Source of the DNA: Cycas panzhihuaensis
Taxonomy: Eukaryota > Cycadophyta
Assembly: GCA_023213395.1 (NCBI GenBank)
Contig: CM041465.1
Location: forward strand, 83,893,741 to 83,957,740
Reading direction: 5' to 3'
Length of the DNA: 64,000 nucleotides
A program made the position numbers and the translations under genes. Positions 45,495 to 58,260 of the stretch are shown in pieces. A model generated the notes under the pieces. That model had not been told where the DNA came from and did no database searches. It saw nothing but the letters and a program-made list of their open reading frames with translations. Numbering within the stretch: the stretch's first letter is position 1; the number at the start of each line of letters is the position of its first letter.

Positions 45495-46468
45495 TTTATT
45501 TTACCTATATAGTGTTACTAGCATTTAGTCATCAAATATATAATAATATGCCCAATGAGGATTTTTGGCATTCAATATTTGTCTATCAAAGATACATCTC
45601 AACAAAATTAAAATGCTATTTCAAAACTAATTTGAACTAGAAATAAAAATAAAATTATTGCACTTAATTTTGGACTAAAAATGTTATAATATGTGCCTCT
45701 CTACTACATGCTATAATTTTTTCCTTAGCATCTATTTGACTAATATGTTTTCCTTTATTCTTAGACCTTCCTTTCACTCTCAAACCTTTATTCCTTATGA
45801 AATCATTCTCACTTTTCTCTTTCACATGCTAGATTCTCCTCTTTAAAAAAAAAATCAACTTGAAGAGTACTAAAGTATCCCAGGCAATCTAAGCTCTAAA
45901 TTCTTTCATTCAGTCATTACAAATAAGTAAGAAAGTTATAAAAAAAAATTGATATCGCTATCATCCTTTTGTAAGACATTATCAAGTTTTTTTCATCTTC
46001 AAAGTCACTTATAGAGTTTGGGTGCCACCAACACTATGATTACTAAGTTTATTTTTGAATAAATCCTTCAAAAATTTTATAGTTTTGGAGTAAAACCTTC
46101 AAAGATCTTAAGTTATCATATTCCTACTATTATATTTGTACAATAAATTATTTTAAGAAATCCTTTAAAGATCTATAGTCGAGTGGCAAGGGAAAAATAA
46201 AGTAAACCCTTTGGAGAAAACCCTAACTGACAACCATAAAGAAAGAATAAAATAAATCTTTGAGAAATCAACAACACATAGGGTAAGAGACTAAGGTTTC
46301 ATTAACAACTTTTAGTTTGAGCCCACATATCATTTGGACTTCCTTTAAATATAGATTTCTAATATCATTTTAAAATGAGTGAATTTAGAAGTAAAACATA
46401 AAGATAATAATCATATAGACATAATACTATATCCCAATGTTCTCATCTCAATTATTTATGAAATAAGC
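45495..46468. other. Unassigned AT-rich stretch
   Basis: No gene or element end recognised. Confidence 0.3.
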
Positions 46469-46492
46469 CATACATACGTACATACATACATG

Positions 46493-46574
<82 letters not shown>
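46469..46574. repeat. (CATA)n then (TA)n compound microsatellite
   Basis: About 50 bp of CATA units with two variants, passing directly into about 55 bp of TA. Confidence 0.95.
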
Positions 46575-46576
<2 letters not shown>

Positions 46577-49220
46577 GACTAGGAGATAACTACCTACCTA
46601 CTCTTAATACTAACCAAAACTTTAATATAATATTAATATTAATGGGCATTAACCTAATATTTATGGCTTCTAAATCCCAGTAATTCTAATAATTAAGCTA
46701 GTTATTGGACTAAGACCCTTTGTGAAATATGTCATAAGGACCACAGTGTTTGACACCCTTTTCTAGCTAAGAGTCTTAATATCCTTCATACTTGCTTTTA
46801 GTAATGGGAAGACATATTGATGTGCCATACTTTCTAGGATGAATGCTTAAAAATCTAAGCTTATAAATAAACCTGATTAGTCTTAATGGTTCTAAACTAT
46901 AGGTGGATATTCACTATATTCTTTGTCTAGGTAGATTACAAGGCTATGGTAGGTCTTATAGTTTTCTTTAGGAGAATTACAGTAAGCCTTATTCTTTACC
47001 ATAAAAGGCTATTTCAAGGAATGTTGAATCATATTCTCATTATAGAGGGCTAATCTATAACTGGGTTAATAAAGTAGGACCAACCCATAAATATATGTAC
47101 AAGTCTCAAGAAGGTGAATTATGGTAGTGGCAACATCCACTTATACCAATACTTTGAGGGGTTAATCTTCTTTCTTTTATTTGATCTAATGTTACTTGCA
47201 ACAACCATTTGGGGTTACTTATCAATTCTATAAATAAAAAACAGTATAAATACTCTAATACTATTGATTATCAAATTCTACAAGCAGTAGAATTCGAGTA
47301 ATAATATCCAATTACACTAGAAAGAATAAATACTAAAATAATATCAAGTATAACAATATATAAAGAATTAAAATAGTAATAAATATGATAATTCGTGATA
47401 TAATGAAATAGTATTCAATAGTATAACTTTTCTTTATTACAAAGCATTCTACAAGATAATAAAATATCTACTACAATTTATATCCCTCTTTAAGGTAAGA
47501 GAGCCTCTAAAAATAATATCTTCTTTGGAGGAAAAGGAGAGAAGAAACTCCAAAATCTAGTGTGTGTGCACACGCTTGTGTGTACGCATACACACGCGCA
47601 TGTGCGTGCGCACACGCACACACACCGATTCAAAATGACAAATTCACTCTTTATATATGAGCTTTGTTTAAATTATTAATTATTTTAGAGTAAAGTTATC
47701 TTTAATATAAATAATATTCTAAGGTGAAGTGATCTTTAGAATACAACTGTTTTGTTGGGCAACATTTATCATGATACAATAAGATAGATAATAATTGTAA
47801 AATGGTAAAATCCTTAGTGCATCTACTCATCAACCCATAATTTCTTAGTGAGTGAGTTGGACCAAAAAACAAGCCTTTAATTAGGAGCTTATTAAGTGGT
47901 AAGTTCACTTTCTCTATTTATACATACTAGAATAATAACAACCATTGCTCACAAACTAAAAGAAAAGATAATTGTTATCCCTCTTGGTGTAATAGAGTGG
48001 GGTTGCTCCCTAATTCTAATTTTTAATAAAGTTCGTAAAACATAGCCTAAATATTAATTAAACATTTAAAAGAGTATATGTGAATGATCCATTTTAAGCA
48101 CATATCACAAATAAGGCTATATTTTCCATTAAGTACTCGTTATTAATTTAATTGCTAAAATTAAGTATGTAAATCCATCCTTTAAAATTTATCTTTTTAA
48201 ACTTGTGAGCATCTCTTCACACTTAGTTGGGCAATGCAATGCAAGCTCGTAATGCTTATAACTAGCTAAGACAAGGTTATACGACATATTACATGCTTAT
48301 ACTTTGGTTAACAAATAAAGAAGAAACTAAAATTGTATTATTATGGGTTACATGAGGTTGTACAAATTTGTATTTAGTAAATATATAATACCATATGCAC
48401 CATAGAAAAATCACATGCACTCTATTGCCACCTTTTTTAGAGTTTTTATAAGCTTTGTAACCTTTTATTTATAAGTTTATAGTGACTCTTTGCATTATGT
48501 AATGACTTGAGAGTAGGCTAATATAAGCTCTAACTCTTCTATAACACGAGCACATGTAATAATTGCTACCTATGACCTAACCATACATTACATCCACATA
48601 TGTGACTTTCCTTTGAATGTGCACATTATTTATACTTCCTCATAAGGTAATATGAAGTATCCCAATAAGCGTCATCACACGACATGCATGTTGCCTCCAC
48701 TAATGCATTATATTCACAAAAACTTTTAACCACATATTACTTTTATTACAACCCTTTATTTAACAAATGTAAGGAGAATGCTCAACTCGAGGCAAGATCA
48801 TCTATGACAAACTTGGGGCCTCCATATGATGATCAAACAATCTTAATCCTTGGGCCATGTGCCATTGCAAATGATAATAATAATCAAACAAAAGCACATA
48901 TGCATACTTTAAAAAAAAAAGGAAAAAAGACAAAAAAAAATGCTATAGATTCTTTGGTATACTTGTGATGGTACATGCAAATCAATGGTTTTGCATTATA
49001 AGATTATTTTTTTCTATATAGATAATTGAAGCTGATAAGACTTGTTACGATCCATGTGTCATGCAATTTTTGCAAACCATGAAAAACAAATAAAGTTGAA
49101 GACAAGGTATAGTAATTGTAGGAGGAAGGGCCAATTACCCATTAGCATATAAATTATGTTTTTAAAATTCCAATTTAAAAATGTATATAATTAGGCCATA
49201 CATCATACATTTCTCTTGGA

Positions 49221-49249
<29 letters not shown>
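46575..49249. other. Unassigned stretch with simple repeats
   Basis: No retroviral domain was secured on either strand. Contains the alternating tract at 47560-47625 and a (TA)n at 49222-49252. The open frame at 48684-48968 ends in a Lys-rich poly-A derived tail and is not called. Confidence 0.3.
47560..47625. repeat. Alternating GT/AC-GC tract, Z-DNA prone
   Basis: 66 bp of almost strict purine-pyrimidine alternation with internal CGCGC and GCGCAC steps, for example CACACGCGCATGTGCGTGCG. Such tracts favour left-handed DNA. Confidence 0.85.
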
Positions 49250-49254
<5 letters not shown>

Positions 49255-49860
49255 CCAATCATTTAGAACCCTCGTTATTAACTGATTACAAGTAATTTCC
49301 ATTACACGCTTTTACAAACAATCATTTCGTCCAATAGTTAATTTAATCGACCGACAACTCTAAGCTGAAAAGGAATCCAACGAAAACGGTTTGGTTGGCC
49401 GACGTAAACTTTTATCGCACTCGTCCAAATGTTTCTGTTCATTTACGAACTGAACTATGATGCCGAGCTACAAGTGTCCGTCACGCTAACGGCATTATTG
49501 TACCGTTAATGTGATTTGGCGCCTGTCATTTATGTACAGGTGTTTCTTTCGACGGGTTTGACGGTACTTTAAGGTCTAGCCGGTTGTGGTTGGTTGTGCC
49601 CCACCCTTCTCGTGAAAAAGGCGCTGCGAGGCGGGTCCCAGCAATTTCACAGTTGATTTCTTTTACGGCCAAGTGTCAAATCTCATAAAAATTTCCAGAT
49701 CATACCGTGAGGCAGCACATTGCTTATTTTGGAAATGAAGGAAACCTGGCAGAATAATCCATTGCAGACGCAGATGAACGTGGATAGAATTGCGCGTTTT
49801 TGGGTGAGGGGCAGCGCCTATCGCTGACAACGATGTGATGAACTAAATGAACGAATAGCA
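49250..49860. promoter_or_regulatory. CpG-rich island, promoter- or first-exon-like
   Basis: The only stretch in the window rich in undecayed CpG (GTCCGTCACGCTAACGG, GGCGCTGCGAGGCGGG, TTGCGCGTTTTTGGG). It has no similarity to the elements annotated here. Retained CpG implies low germline methylation or recent arrival, which in a methylated plant genome suggests a regulatory region or gene start. A 30-codon frame from ATG 49735 (MKETWQNNPLQTQ) is the best in it, too short to trust. No TATA box or splice sites are convincing. Confidence 0.4.
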
Positions 49861-49869
49861 AGTGGCACG

Positions 49870-50055
49870 GTGAAATATTCACACTTCCTTTTGCTTACAT
49901 TTGTTGCCAGATCCTACCATTTGACCGTGTCCTTCCTTGGGTTGGTTTGGCTCTTTCTAACCTTGGTCATCTACACATCCTTTGGAAAAAGATACAAACA
50001 TGGTAGGTGTGACAAGGGAATCAATTTTGGCATTATTGATTATCATGTGGACTAA
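49870..50055 (+). CDS. Small hydrophobic ORF, unidentified
   Basis: 61 codons, MKYSHFLLLTFVARSYH at the start, with a likely membrane segment or signal (FLGLVWLFLTLVIYTSF, residues about 22-38) and a basic KRYKHGR after it. Not recognised. It begins just downstream of the CpG-rich island, which is the only reason to list it. AT-rich DNA yields hydrophobic frames of this size by chance. Confidence 0.15.
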   Translation: MKYSHFLLLTFVARSYHLTVSFLGLVWLFLTLVIYTSFGKRYKHGRCDKGINFGIIDYHVD

Positions 50056-50313
50056 CCATTATTGTATGAGGAAGCATACACCCCGGGTTTGCAATAATCA
50101 TTTGGGTTCTAATTATAGTTATTTGGTTCTACCTTAAAAGAAGAATGTAAATATATCATTTTCTAATAAGGAAAAAATTATTGCTATATGTTTTAAATGA
50201 GATGAATTATTATGGTATATGGGGGATAGGGATCTAGGGTGGTTCACTTTTTTTGGATTATTCGATCATTTTTATTTTATGGGAAATATGATTGTCTTAT
50301 GATATTTTTTTAT

Positions 50314-50747
50314 GCTTTAATACCATGCCAAGATTATCATAAACTTAGAATCTATAAGATTGATAAGTGAAATATGTGTGAAGCAATCATAATATATTAT
50401 CATGCACAATGTAATGAATGAAGTGAATATAAGATAAGACATCAAATACACATCAAGATAATATATACACAAATAAAAGATAAGATATAACATGACACAC
50501 GATTTATAAGTAGAAATTTTTTTATGGAAAAAATCACACAAAAAAAGGAAATTAACTTAACTCAATTAAACATTTTAATGTGTGTACATATTTATAGAAC
50601 TAATCACCTCGTGTCTAATCGATCATTTCTAAGAATTTTATTATCTAATGATATTTTAACTTCATTCAATGAACTTATACATGCATATTGATGTTGCTCA
50701 CAACTAATGACATATAAGAAATCATTAATTAACTATCATCTCCAACA
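50314..50747 (-). repeat. Copia-type LTR remnant L3
   Basis: Plus strand GCTTTAATACCA at 50314-50325 is a decayed Met-tRNA primer site read on the minus strand. The LTR runs to ATCTCCAACA (50747), giving a TGTTGGAGAT start on the minus strand. Weakly like L1 and L2 (GATTTATAAGTAGAAA, then TATGGAAAAAATCACA). No coding sequence follows. Confidence 0.45.
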
Positions 50748-51563
50748 TTCTCTTATAATGTTTAATTCATGAAACATTATCAAATACCTTGTTTTCTCCT
50801 ATTTTTCTTTATATTCAATCAATCTATTGGGATTTTTAAAAAATTGTTTACAGACTAACTCCTATCATCAAAACCCATCTCAAAAGCTATCTTTAAATAG
50901 CCATCATTGTCCCCTAAAATAACCTGCAAATTTGACGTTCATATGAAATCACAATCATCTACTAGAATGCATGGGTAATCAACCTTTATAACAACTAATG
51001 ACCTAGAAAGTATTTTGAATATATGACTCATTATTCATTAAAAAACCATCAAACTCTGAAAACACGACGAGTTACTTGGCTAATTAAGTATGCAACAATA
51101 TGATAACAAATTAAATGTGTTCTATGCCTCTTATCATACATGGCTATCAAATTTCTAATCGAAAACACATTCTTCAACTCTTTGGCTAAAAATCAAACTC
51201 ATCAATTGGACTCGTCAACAAGTAAAAATCATGAAGTGATCAACTCATCTTTTGCTTTCTTCTAGCTAACAACTCATTTAGGGCCTATTCTTCTAAACTC
51301 TCCAAACATCATCAAATAATCTAATATACAAAGGAAATAATCATGTATTTTCTCTTTACTTTTTCTTTTCTTCTCTATCTTTTCTCTTTAATTAAAAAAA
51401 ATATTCTCATGTGTGTCATAAACATAAATGTATGCCTTAAATGAGCCGTTCAAACTTTCTTTTTCATTTTTATGCTCAAACAGTATCTACCATCATCAAC
51501 ATCCATTTATATGCATTCATGAACCTCTAATATCATCCACAAATTTCAAAATATGATTCAAAT
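50748..51563. other. Unassigned stretch
   Basis: AT-rich. About 51080-51190 resembles 40620-40740, probably a shared old repeat. Confidence 0.3.
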
Positions 51564-51780
51564 TGTTATGAACCATAGTTTATAAATTGGAGGTAAATGC
51601 ACGGAGACACAAAAATAGTAATTATCAAAGACAAGTATTTATTAAAAGGTGAAATGAATGATGATATGTGTTACAATGGTTACATATTTGTATGTATGAT
51701 ATAATCTCTTCTGGTAAATAGGTATAACCATTCAAATGTGCATTTTGATAATAATTGGATAATTAATTAGGGTTATAATA
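51564..51780 (-). repeat. Element D 3' LTR
   Basis: 217 bp, TGTTATGAACC to GGTTATAATA. Followed by ATACCCCTTCTTAAAA, the purine tract in reverse. Confidence 0.88.
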
Positions 51781-51796
51781 ATACCCCTTCTTAAAA

Positions 51797-53127
51797 TGTT
51801 TTGCCTACAAAGTATATTTTAAATTAATGACTTGATCTTGCTTATTGCTGATAAGAGGAGGTCATAACCATTTGGTGTGTATCATAGAGCTATAATTATC
51901 TGAGCTTTAAATAATAACAAATATGAAGAGAAAGGCAAACTTGAACAAGTTGATGCTATTGTAGACTAGTTAGAATCTTTTAGTAGATATCGACTCAATG
52001 ATTGTTGGATTTGTTTTTTTCCCTCTATCCTATTACTCAAAGATAGTCACCAAGGTATCTTTCACTCATCTTTGACTTCAATTTCTAAATCAATGTTGCA
52101 TTGTAAATAACCACTATTTCCAAAGCTGTTGAATATATTTTTTGGAAAAATCATTATTGGTGTTGTTGCCCAATGGTATTGTTTTAAGGTATAAGAGTTT
52201 ATATGGGTTTCTATATTATACCCAAGTTGATTAGGAGACAAACTTGTTATTGCTAATACTAATAATTTTTGCTTAGATTGACTAGGAGATGTTATAAACA
52301 CTAATTGATTCTTCTCAAATTGATCAGGTGATGAAAACTTCATCACTGACATTAGTGACTTTTTTAGTATATATTCAATATATTTTTTATTATAAATTAT
52401 TATATTTTCTTCTAAGAATGACATTATCTTTTGGTCCTCATTAGTTATGAATATTTCATTATTATTTTCATATTGTTTATTAATTTTTTCTTCTTATGCA
52501 CTCAAATTATGTGTTGGGATTATGATTTCCCTTATAAACTGCTCATGGTTTATAGACTCTTTTTCCTTTTCTGTTGTATGACCTTGTACTCCATTATCTT
52601 TCAATATAGGTGTGTCATCATCATTTACTTGCCTTATAATTTTATCTATATATTCTTCATGATTTTTTAGATAAGTTTTTTATGTAACTTTTGTCACTTT
52701 TTTAATTACTCTTTTAATTTTTTGTCTAATGCCAACAAGAGTGTATCATTGAGGCTTACCAGTGTCAAAGAAGCTTCTAGATAATTGAGCAATGCTTGGT
52801 AAAGGAATTCTTCATTATTTTTGTTTATATATACGAAATTCGTGCTTCGCTTCCATGATTCTTTAGATGCACAGTTCATAAACTACCCTTCCAACTATCT
52901 AATATCACCGAACTATCAAAAAATAAATGGGGATATTGGTTGTTTATTATCCACAAGGTAGAAAATTTGTCTCCAATGAGTTTATTATTCATTCACATGA
53001 GGTCAATATACTACTATTTGACAATTGTAGCTTAGCACAAGGTAGATGACCCTCTCTAACGACTTTATTGTTCATGTAATATGTAAGTCGAGGTTAATAT
53101 ATTATTGTTATCACTAATGTGTAGGTT

Positions 53128-53172
<45 letters not shown>

Positions 53173-54528
53173 ATATATATATATATATATTACAAAGATA
53201 GTCATAGGTGATCACTCAAGTAAGTCAATATATGTATTACAATGCTTATTGTTTTGATAGTTGTCTCAACTTATATACAAGGTCAATGTTTAACAAAATA
53301 TTCCTATATTTATCTAAATGCCTCAATGATAACTATAATTCATCTTATAATTGATTGTAGAATGCATCTATATATAAGGTGATGGCTATAATTCTTGATT
53401 ATGGTTAAGGTCATTGTATTATTCAGTTGTCTCAACTAACAACTATAATTCCTAATTATGCTTGGAAGAATGTATGATGCAAAATAGGGATGGAGATGCA
53501 TGGATTGGAGGAGCCCACTAATTATTAGAATGCAAGATCTGAACACACTAATTGATTATAGAGTAAGGAGAGATAAGGCTACAGAATATACATAAATAAT
53601 ACACATCCAAAATAATATAAGAAAAGGGAATGTAGATTGCTTAATGTAGGTAATAGATGATAAAAAGAAGGGGATACCTAATGGGAGAACGTAAGGATGA
53701 TATATGCAATACAAGGAAGAATAATATGATTAGTGGCATGATGTATTAATGGATGTATATATTAAAGAGTATAGAGGTGGTAGCCTAATGTATAATGAAT
53801 GGTATATATAATATGTAATATACATATAAAGGTGTGTATTAATGTATATTAATGTATAATACAATTTTAAGAGATTAATGTGATGCATAAGGTAGCATGT
53901 GTGGATAGTGATTAGACATCTATACAATGGTGTATATTTGTCTTAGACTTAGTATATATAAATATACTAATCTATGTACATATACTATCACAAATTCATA
54001 GTCTTAATGAATGTCAATACTCAAGTTGATCTTTCCTAACAAGTGTGTTGGCGTCCTCCTTTTCCTCTTAGTCCAAATAGTGAGGCTCTATAGAGCGTGA
54101 CAACCTAATCTATAATATTTGCACCTTCCATAGATTGCAATGTAGTGACTTTGGGCTAGGCATGATAGATACATAATTCATGATATTTATGATTAGGCAT
54201 TAAGAGCAGACAATGTGTTGATTTAGGTATAAGTGTGATAGAGGATAATATAGGTGTTTTCCACTAAGGACTCATATTCCAACACCATTTTGTTGATTGA
54301 CATGATGACTTGACCTCCTTTGCCTTATCACTAATGGATATGACTATTATTACTCCTTGTAATATGCTTTATGAGATCATTATGTTCTTATACAAATACC
54401 TCTCTTGATAAAATCCAACATGTTCTTTTCTTGTTGGTGAATATGGATTCCTCTTCCAATGATCAAATAAGAATCCATTGTGGATCCAAGGTAATGGTTT
54501 CAAATATGATTATGCTAGAGTATTGCTT
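51797..54528 (-). other. Interior of element D
   Basis: No protease, integrase, RT or RNase H on either strand. The 120-codon minus frame at 52062-52424 (MSFLEENIIIYNKKY) is unrecognised and Lys/Asn-rich. Contains the (CT)n(TA)n block. Non-autonomous by absence of pol. Confidence 0.5.
53131..53190. repeat. (CT)n-(TA)n microsatellite
   Basis: About 19 CT units, a CGCT break, then about 9 TA units. Confidence 0.95.
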
Positions 54529-54540
54529 GCTCTGATACCA
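54529..54540 (-). promoter_or_regulatory. Element D primer binding site
   Basis: Reverse of TGGTATCAGAGC, an exact initiator-Met complement, 2 bp from the LTR. Confidence 0.9.
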
Positions 54541-54542
54541 AT

Positions 54543-54758
54543 TATTATGAATCAAAGTTCATAAATTGGAGGTAAATACATGAAAACATAAAAATAGTAA
54601 TTATAGAAAACAAGTATTTATTAAAAGGTGAAATGAATGATGATATATACTATAATGTCATATATTTATATACATAACATAATATTTTTTAGTGAATGAA
54701 TGCAACCATTTGAATGCGCATTTTGATAATAATTGGATAATTAATTAGGGTTATAACA
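54543..54758 (-). repeat. Element D 5' LTR
   Basis: 216 bp, matching 51564-51780 (TAAATTGGAGGTAAAT and ATTGGATAATTAATTAGG conserved). Confidence 0.88.
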
Positions 54759-55165
54759 CAAACTTTCTAAAAAATAAATCTATAAACATGCCAAAAATCA
54801 TTTTCTCAACTTCAATGTTGACTCACTCCTCGTCCCCTTGAAGCCCCCTTCTTAAAAATCCATTATCATATAGCCTACTCAAGGATGTTAAAATAGCTTG
54901 GTTTATGCTTTATAAGGCAGAGTTATAATATATATTTATGCAATTAATTTTATTATGATATAGGTATTTTGCTATGTATCCCACACATAGCCAAGTTATA
55001 TATTATAAATACACACTCAATATATCATATTGCAATATTATTCTTTTGGTCTTAATCTAAGTTAGCATATGTTTAGGGTATAATTGTGATCTTGGTGCTT
55101 GCGTTCTTTTTTTTTTTTAATTTATGCGTTATTATTTTCTATCAATTTCATTTTTCAATATGGTA
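54759..55165. other. Unassigned flank between D and G4
   Basis: AT-rich, no gene recognised. Confidence 0.3.
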
Positions 55166-55551
55166 TGTATAAAGTATCCTTACAAACAGTATGCCAAAAG
55201 AGATATAAGATCATATGGAGCACCTTTATTAACTTGTGGAAGCTAACTTATAGAATTATCTCTCATAAGAGGCACAATGGACACAAAATAAGCACCAAAG
55301 GAATATCAAAGTACTTTTTATTAATAAGGAAAAAATGATCAATAATCCTTTACAAGTAATGTTTGACCCTTAAATAGACAAAAGAGGGTCTCTCTCCAAC
55401 AATCCTATTAGCGACCCTAATAGCCTTACACATCATTAGAAGACTGAGTGGCTTATGTATAAAACTTAATGGTTAATGTCAACACTTAACCCCTTAATAG
55501 ATTCTATATGCTAGTTTCTCCTTTCACTTATGAAGATGGAGTTATATTACA
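55166..55551 (-). repeat. G4 3' LTR
   Basis: 386 bp, TGTATAAAG to ATATTACA. Shares CACCTTTATTAACTT, ATCCTTTACAAGTAAT and CACTTAACCCCTTAAT with the other LTR. Confidence 0.88.
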
Positions 55552-55567
55552 AGTCCCCCCCTCTAAG
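55552..55567 (-). promoter_or_regulatory. G4 polypurine tract
   Basis: Minus strand CTTAGAGGGGGGACT directly before the TGTAAT of the 3' LTR. Confidence 0.85.
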
Positions 55568-55739
55568 ATGTTAAGTCTTCAAAGCATTAGAGATGAGGGT
55601 ACTGCTTGACAAATTCTTTAGATTCTTAGGTTGCTTTGTCTACATTATAATTTACCCACTACATCAGATGCTAAAAAATAGTGTGATTATGGAGGTGACA
55701 TTAACAACTAGTGAGGATTTAGCCTGGTGGGACTGTGAG

Positions 55740-56860
55740 ATTTTATTCATCATTAAGAATGGATAGAGTGGTGTGAAGTGTAACTTTTTTGCCCAGACTT
55801 TTTTTAGGCAAGAGACATGAAAGACATATAGATATTAATGTCTGGGAAAAGTTCAAGGGCATAGGCAACTTCACTAATCTTTTGGAGGACTTCATATAGA
55901 CTATATTGATAGGGGCTTAGCTTATAGCCATGATGTGATTTGAGGGATTATTTTTTGTATAGTTAGAGACAAAGGAATATTAAATCTCTGATGTGAAATG
56001 ACTAATTAGATCAGTGGTAATTAATGTGTTTCTTCATGTAATTTTGTGCATTGGCCATGTTATTTCTAAGGTTATAAAGGATTTGGTCCATCTCCTAAAG
56101 CTTTTGTTGGGTTGAGGCAGCCTAAAAATTGGTCACTAAGGTATGGTGTGAAAGGGGATAATAACTATATAATGTTAAAAATAGGGATATACCAATGGCT
56201 AAATGGTGAGATGAGTTGTATCAATATTCTTATAAAAAAAAGTTTGGAGGTCCACTTAGCTTGGTGATCTAAGGTAAAGTAATATAGGCACATTTCCAGA
56301 GTTTTGTTCAAAACCTTAGATTGACCATTAGTTTGAGGATGGTAAGTAGAACTCATATTAAATGAGGTTCCTATAACTTTAAAGAGTTCTTGCCAAAAAG
56401 AGCTAATGAATTTGGGATCTCTATCACAAACGATAGTTGAGAAAAAAACATGAAGGTGAAAAATAAATTAGACATAAAGATAAGTAAAATAGGGGGATTT
56501 ATACGAGGTGTGTATTGGGAGGAAATACAAATACTTGGTTAATTTATTAATGACCACCTAAATTAAGTCAAAACTAGTGGATACAGGTAGGCCAATGATA
56601 AAATCCATGGTAATGTCCTATCATTTACCTTGAAGATTGTGTAGTGGTTAGAGGAGTCCCAGTAAGGCTTTAGTATCCACCTTGTTTCATTGACAAGTGT
56701 CATATTCAGATATGAAGGTGGGGATGGTAGTCTTTATATGTGGCTAAAAGAAATTTACATATATTACTAAATACATCAATATATTTTATCAAATGCTAAA
56801 TACCCCCCCTAGGGGAGTAGAGTGACACTATGTTAAAATTTGAGAGATAAACGAGGAGGA
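55740..56860 (-). pseudogene. G4 integrase
   Basis: Minus frame, 5' to 3': DITMDFIIGLPVSTSFDLI (first catalytic Asp), VVINKLTKYLYFLPI, FFSTIVCDRDPKFISSFWQE (second Asp), SSTYHPQTNGQSKVLNKTLE (catalytic-Glu region with Glu replaced by Lys in the QTNGQSKV form, canonical QTDGQTEV), TLDHQAKWTSKLF, then YVFHVSCLKKVWAKKL near the end (canonical FHVSxLKK). The block at 56165-56356 is the longest open piece. No chromodomain is evident before the purine tract. Confidence 0.85.
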
Positions 56861-58260
56861 TGGGTGTACAAAGATGTAATTCCTAAATAAAAAATAATTA
56901 TTGTGTGTTAACCAACCTTTTTGGTTAAGAAAATTTTCACTCTAAAGGAAATAGTCAAATTAAGCTTAGTTTTCAACATGTAATTCATTGAGCCAAATGG
57001 GATGAGGCTTTGATATAATATGAATACTGAGGTTAGGGATATTGGAATTAGAGGAAAGATAGGAAAGGGCATTTGCAACCACATTATCTTTTCCTTTCTT
57101 GGAAGATATTATAAAGTCAAAAACCTATAAGTGATCAATCTATTTAGCTTGTTCTTCTGATATAATTGACTAATCTAGTAGACTGTGGAGGATATGGTGG
57201 TTCGTGAGAATAAGAAATTTAAACCGTAAGAGATATTATCACCATTTATCCATGGCATGTAGGATAGCTCTCATTTCCTTTTGGTATGTTGATAGTTAGA
57301 ATTCGTGGTCTTTTAGTTTCCAACTTTTAAATATAATAGGGTAGTAGTCTTGTATAAGAATTACACTGAGGCTAAATTCTAATGCATCACATTTGAGCTA
57401 GAATAGTTGGGTGAAATCAAGAGTGATGAGAACTAGAAAAGAGGTCATTACTGCCTTAAGATGGGAAAAGGTAACTTTGGCCTTCAAAGACCATTGGAAG
57501 GAGTCTTTACATAGCAAGTTAGTTAATGGAGCTACAACAGAAGCGTAATTTCATACAAAATGATGGTAAAACCCTATAAGACTAAGGAATGATTACAATT
57601 GGATGAGATTGGTCAGTGTTAGCTAGGTAGTGATGATTGATATTTTATCAGGATCCACCCATACCCCTTTTGAAGATATAATGTACCCTAAATACTAGAG
57701 TTCTATTTTTTCAAGCTCACACTTAGAAAGTTATATATATAATTAGTGTTGGTATAATATTTAGACGACAATCTCCAAATGATGAATATGCTGGTTCAAG
57801 TATGAGCTATAGATGAGTATATCATTGAAGAAGATGATAACAAATTTTTAAAGATAAGGGCCAAATATCTTATTCATGAGTACTTGAAAGGTAGAAGGTG
57901 CATTGTAAAGGCTAAAAGACAACACTTGAAACTCAAAGTGGCTATGATAGGTTTATAAAGCTATCTTATTACAGTCCTTTGGAGTAATCAAGATTTGATA
58001 CCTAGATTATAAATCTAACTTAGAAAAGATTAGGCTTAATGGATCTTATTTAACATGTCATCTATTCTTCAAGTGGAAAATTTATTTTTTATGGCAATCC
58101 TATTCAGTTCTGTATAATAAACATAAAGGTGAAAGGAGCCATCTTTCTTCCTAACTAGGACTATTAGAGTTGTATATGGGGTTTTTCTTGGCTAGATTAT
58201 TTTCATATCTATCATTTCAGTGGTGATTTTCTCAATTTTATTTTTTTAGAAATAATAATT
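56861..58260 (-). pseudogene. G4 reverse transcriptase and RNase H
   Basis: Minus frame: IEKITTEMIDMKIIQPRKTP, LVRKKDGSFHLYVYYTELN, IAIKNKF, then the active-site box FFNDILIYSSY at about 57821-57832, so the first catalytic Asp of x-x-D-D is Asn. Then YLGYIISKGVWVDPDKISII, SFLSLIGFYHHFV and PLTNLLCKDSFQWS. RNase H: LKCDALEFSLSVIL, TYQKEMRAILHAMDKW, FLILTNHHILHSLLD, KGKDNVVANALSYL. Multiple stops and frame changes. Domain order and motifs are unambiguous gypsy. Confidence 0.88.

Larger units (their letters stand above)
51564..54758 (-). mobile_element. Non-autonomous LTR element D
   Basis: 3195 bp, minus strand. LTRs 51564-51780 and 54543-54758 with TGTTAT and ATAACA tips, a perfect primer site at 54529-54540, and a polypurine tract at 51781-51796. 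CAAAT (51559-51563) and CAAAC (54759-54763) form a one-mismatch target duplication. The interior encodes no pol. A minus-strand segment near 52740-52820 (LYQALLNYLEASLTLVSLND) could be a gag remnant. Confidence 0.85.

Noticed and set aside
46379-46582. Forward frame rich in Thr-His-Tyr-Ile
   Set aside because: Translation of the (CATA)n(TA)n repeat.
46580-47260. Possible gypsy protease or RNase H remnant on the minus strand
   Set aside because: A few suggestive words (WNSLLW-like) but no motif in correct order; not supported.
48684-48968. 94-codon forward frame
   Set aside because: C-terminus is a poly-A derived Lys run; no motif or context.
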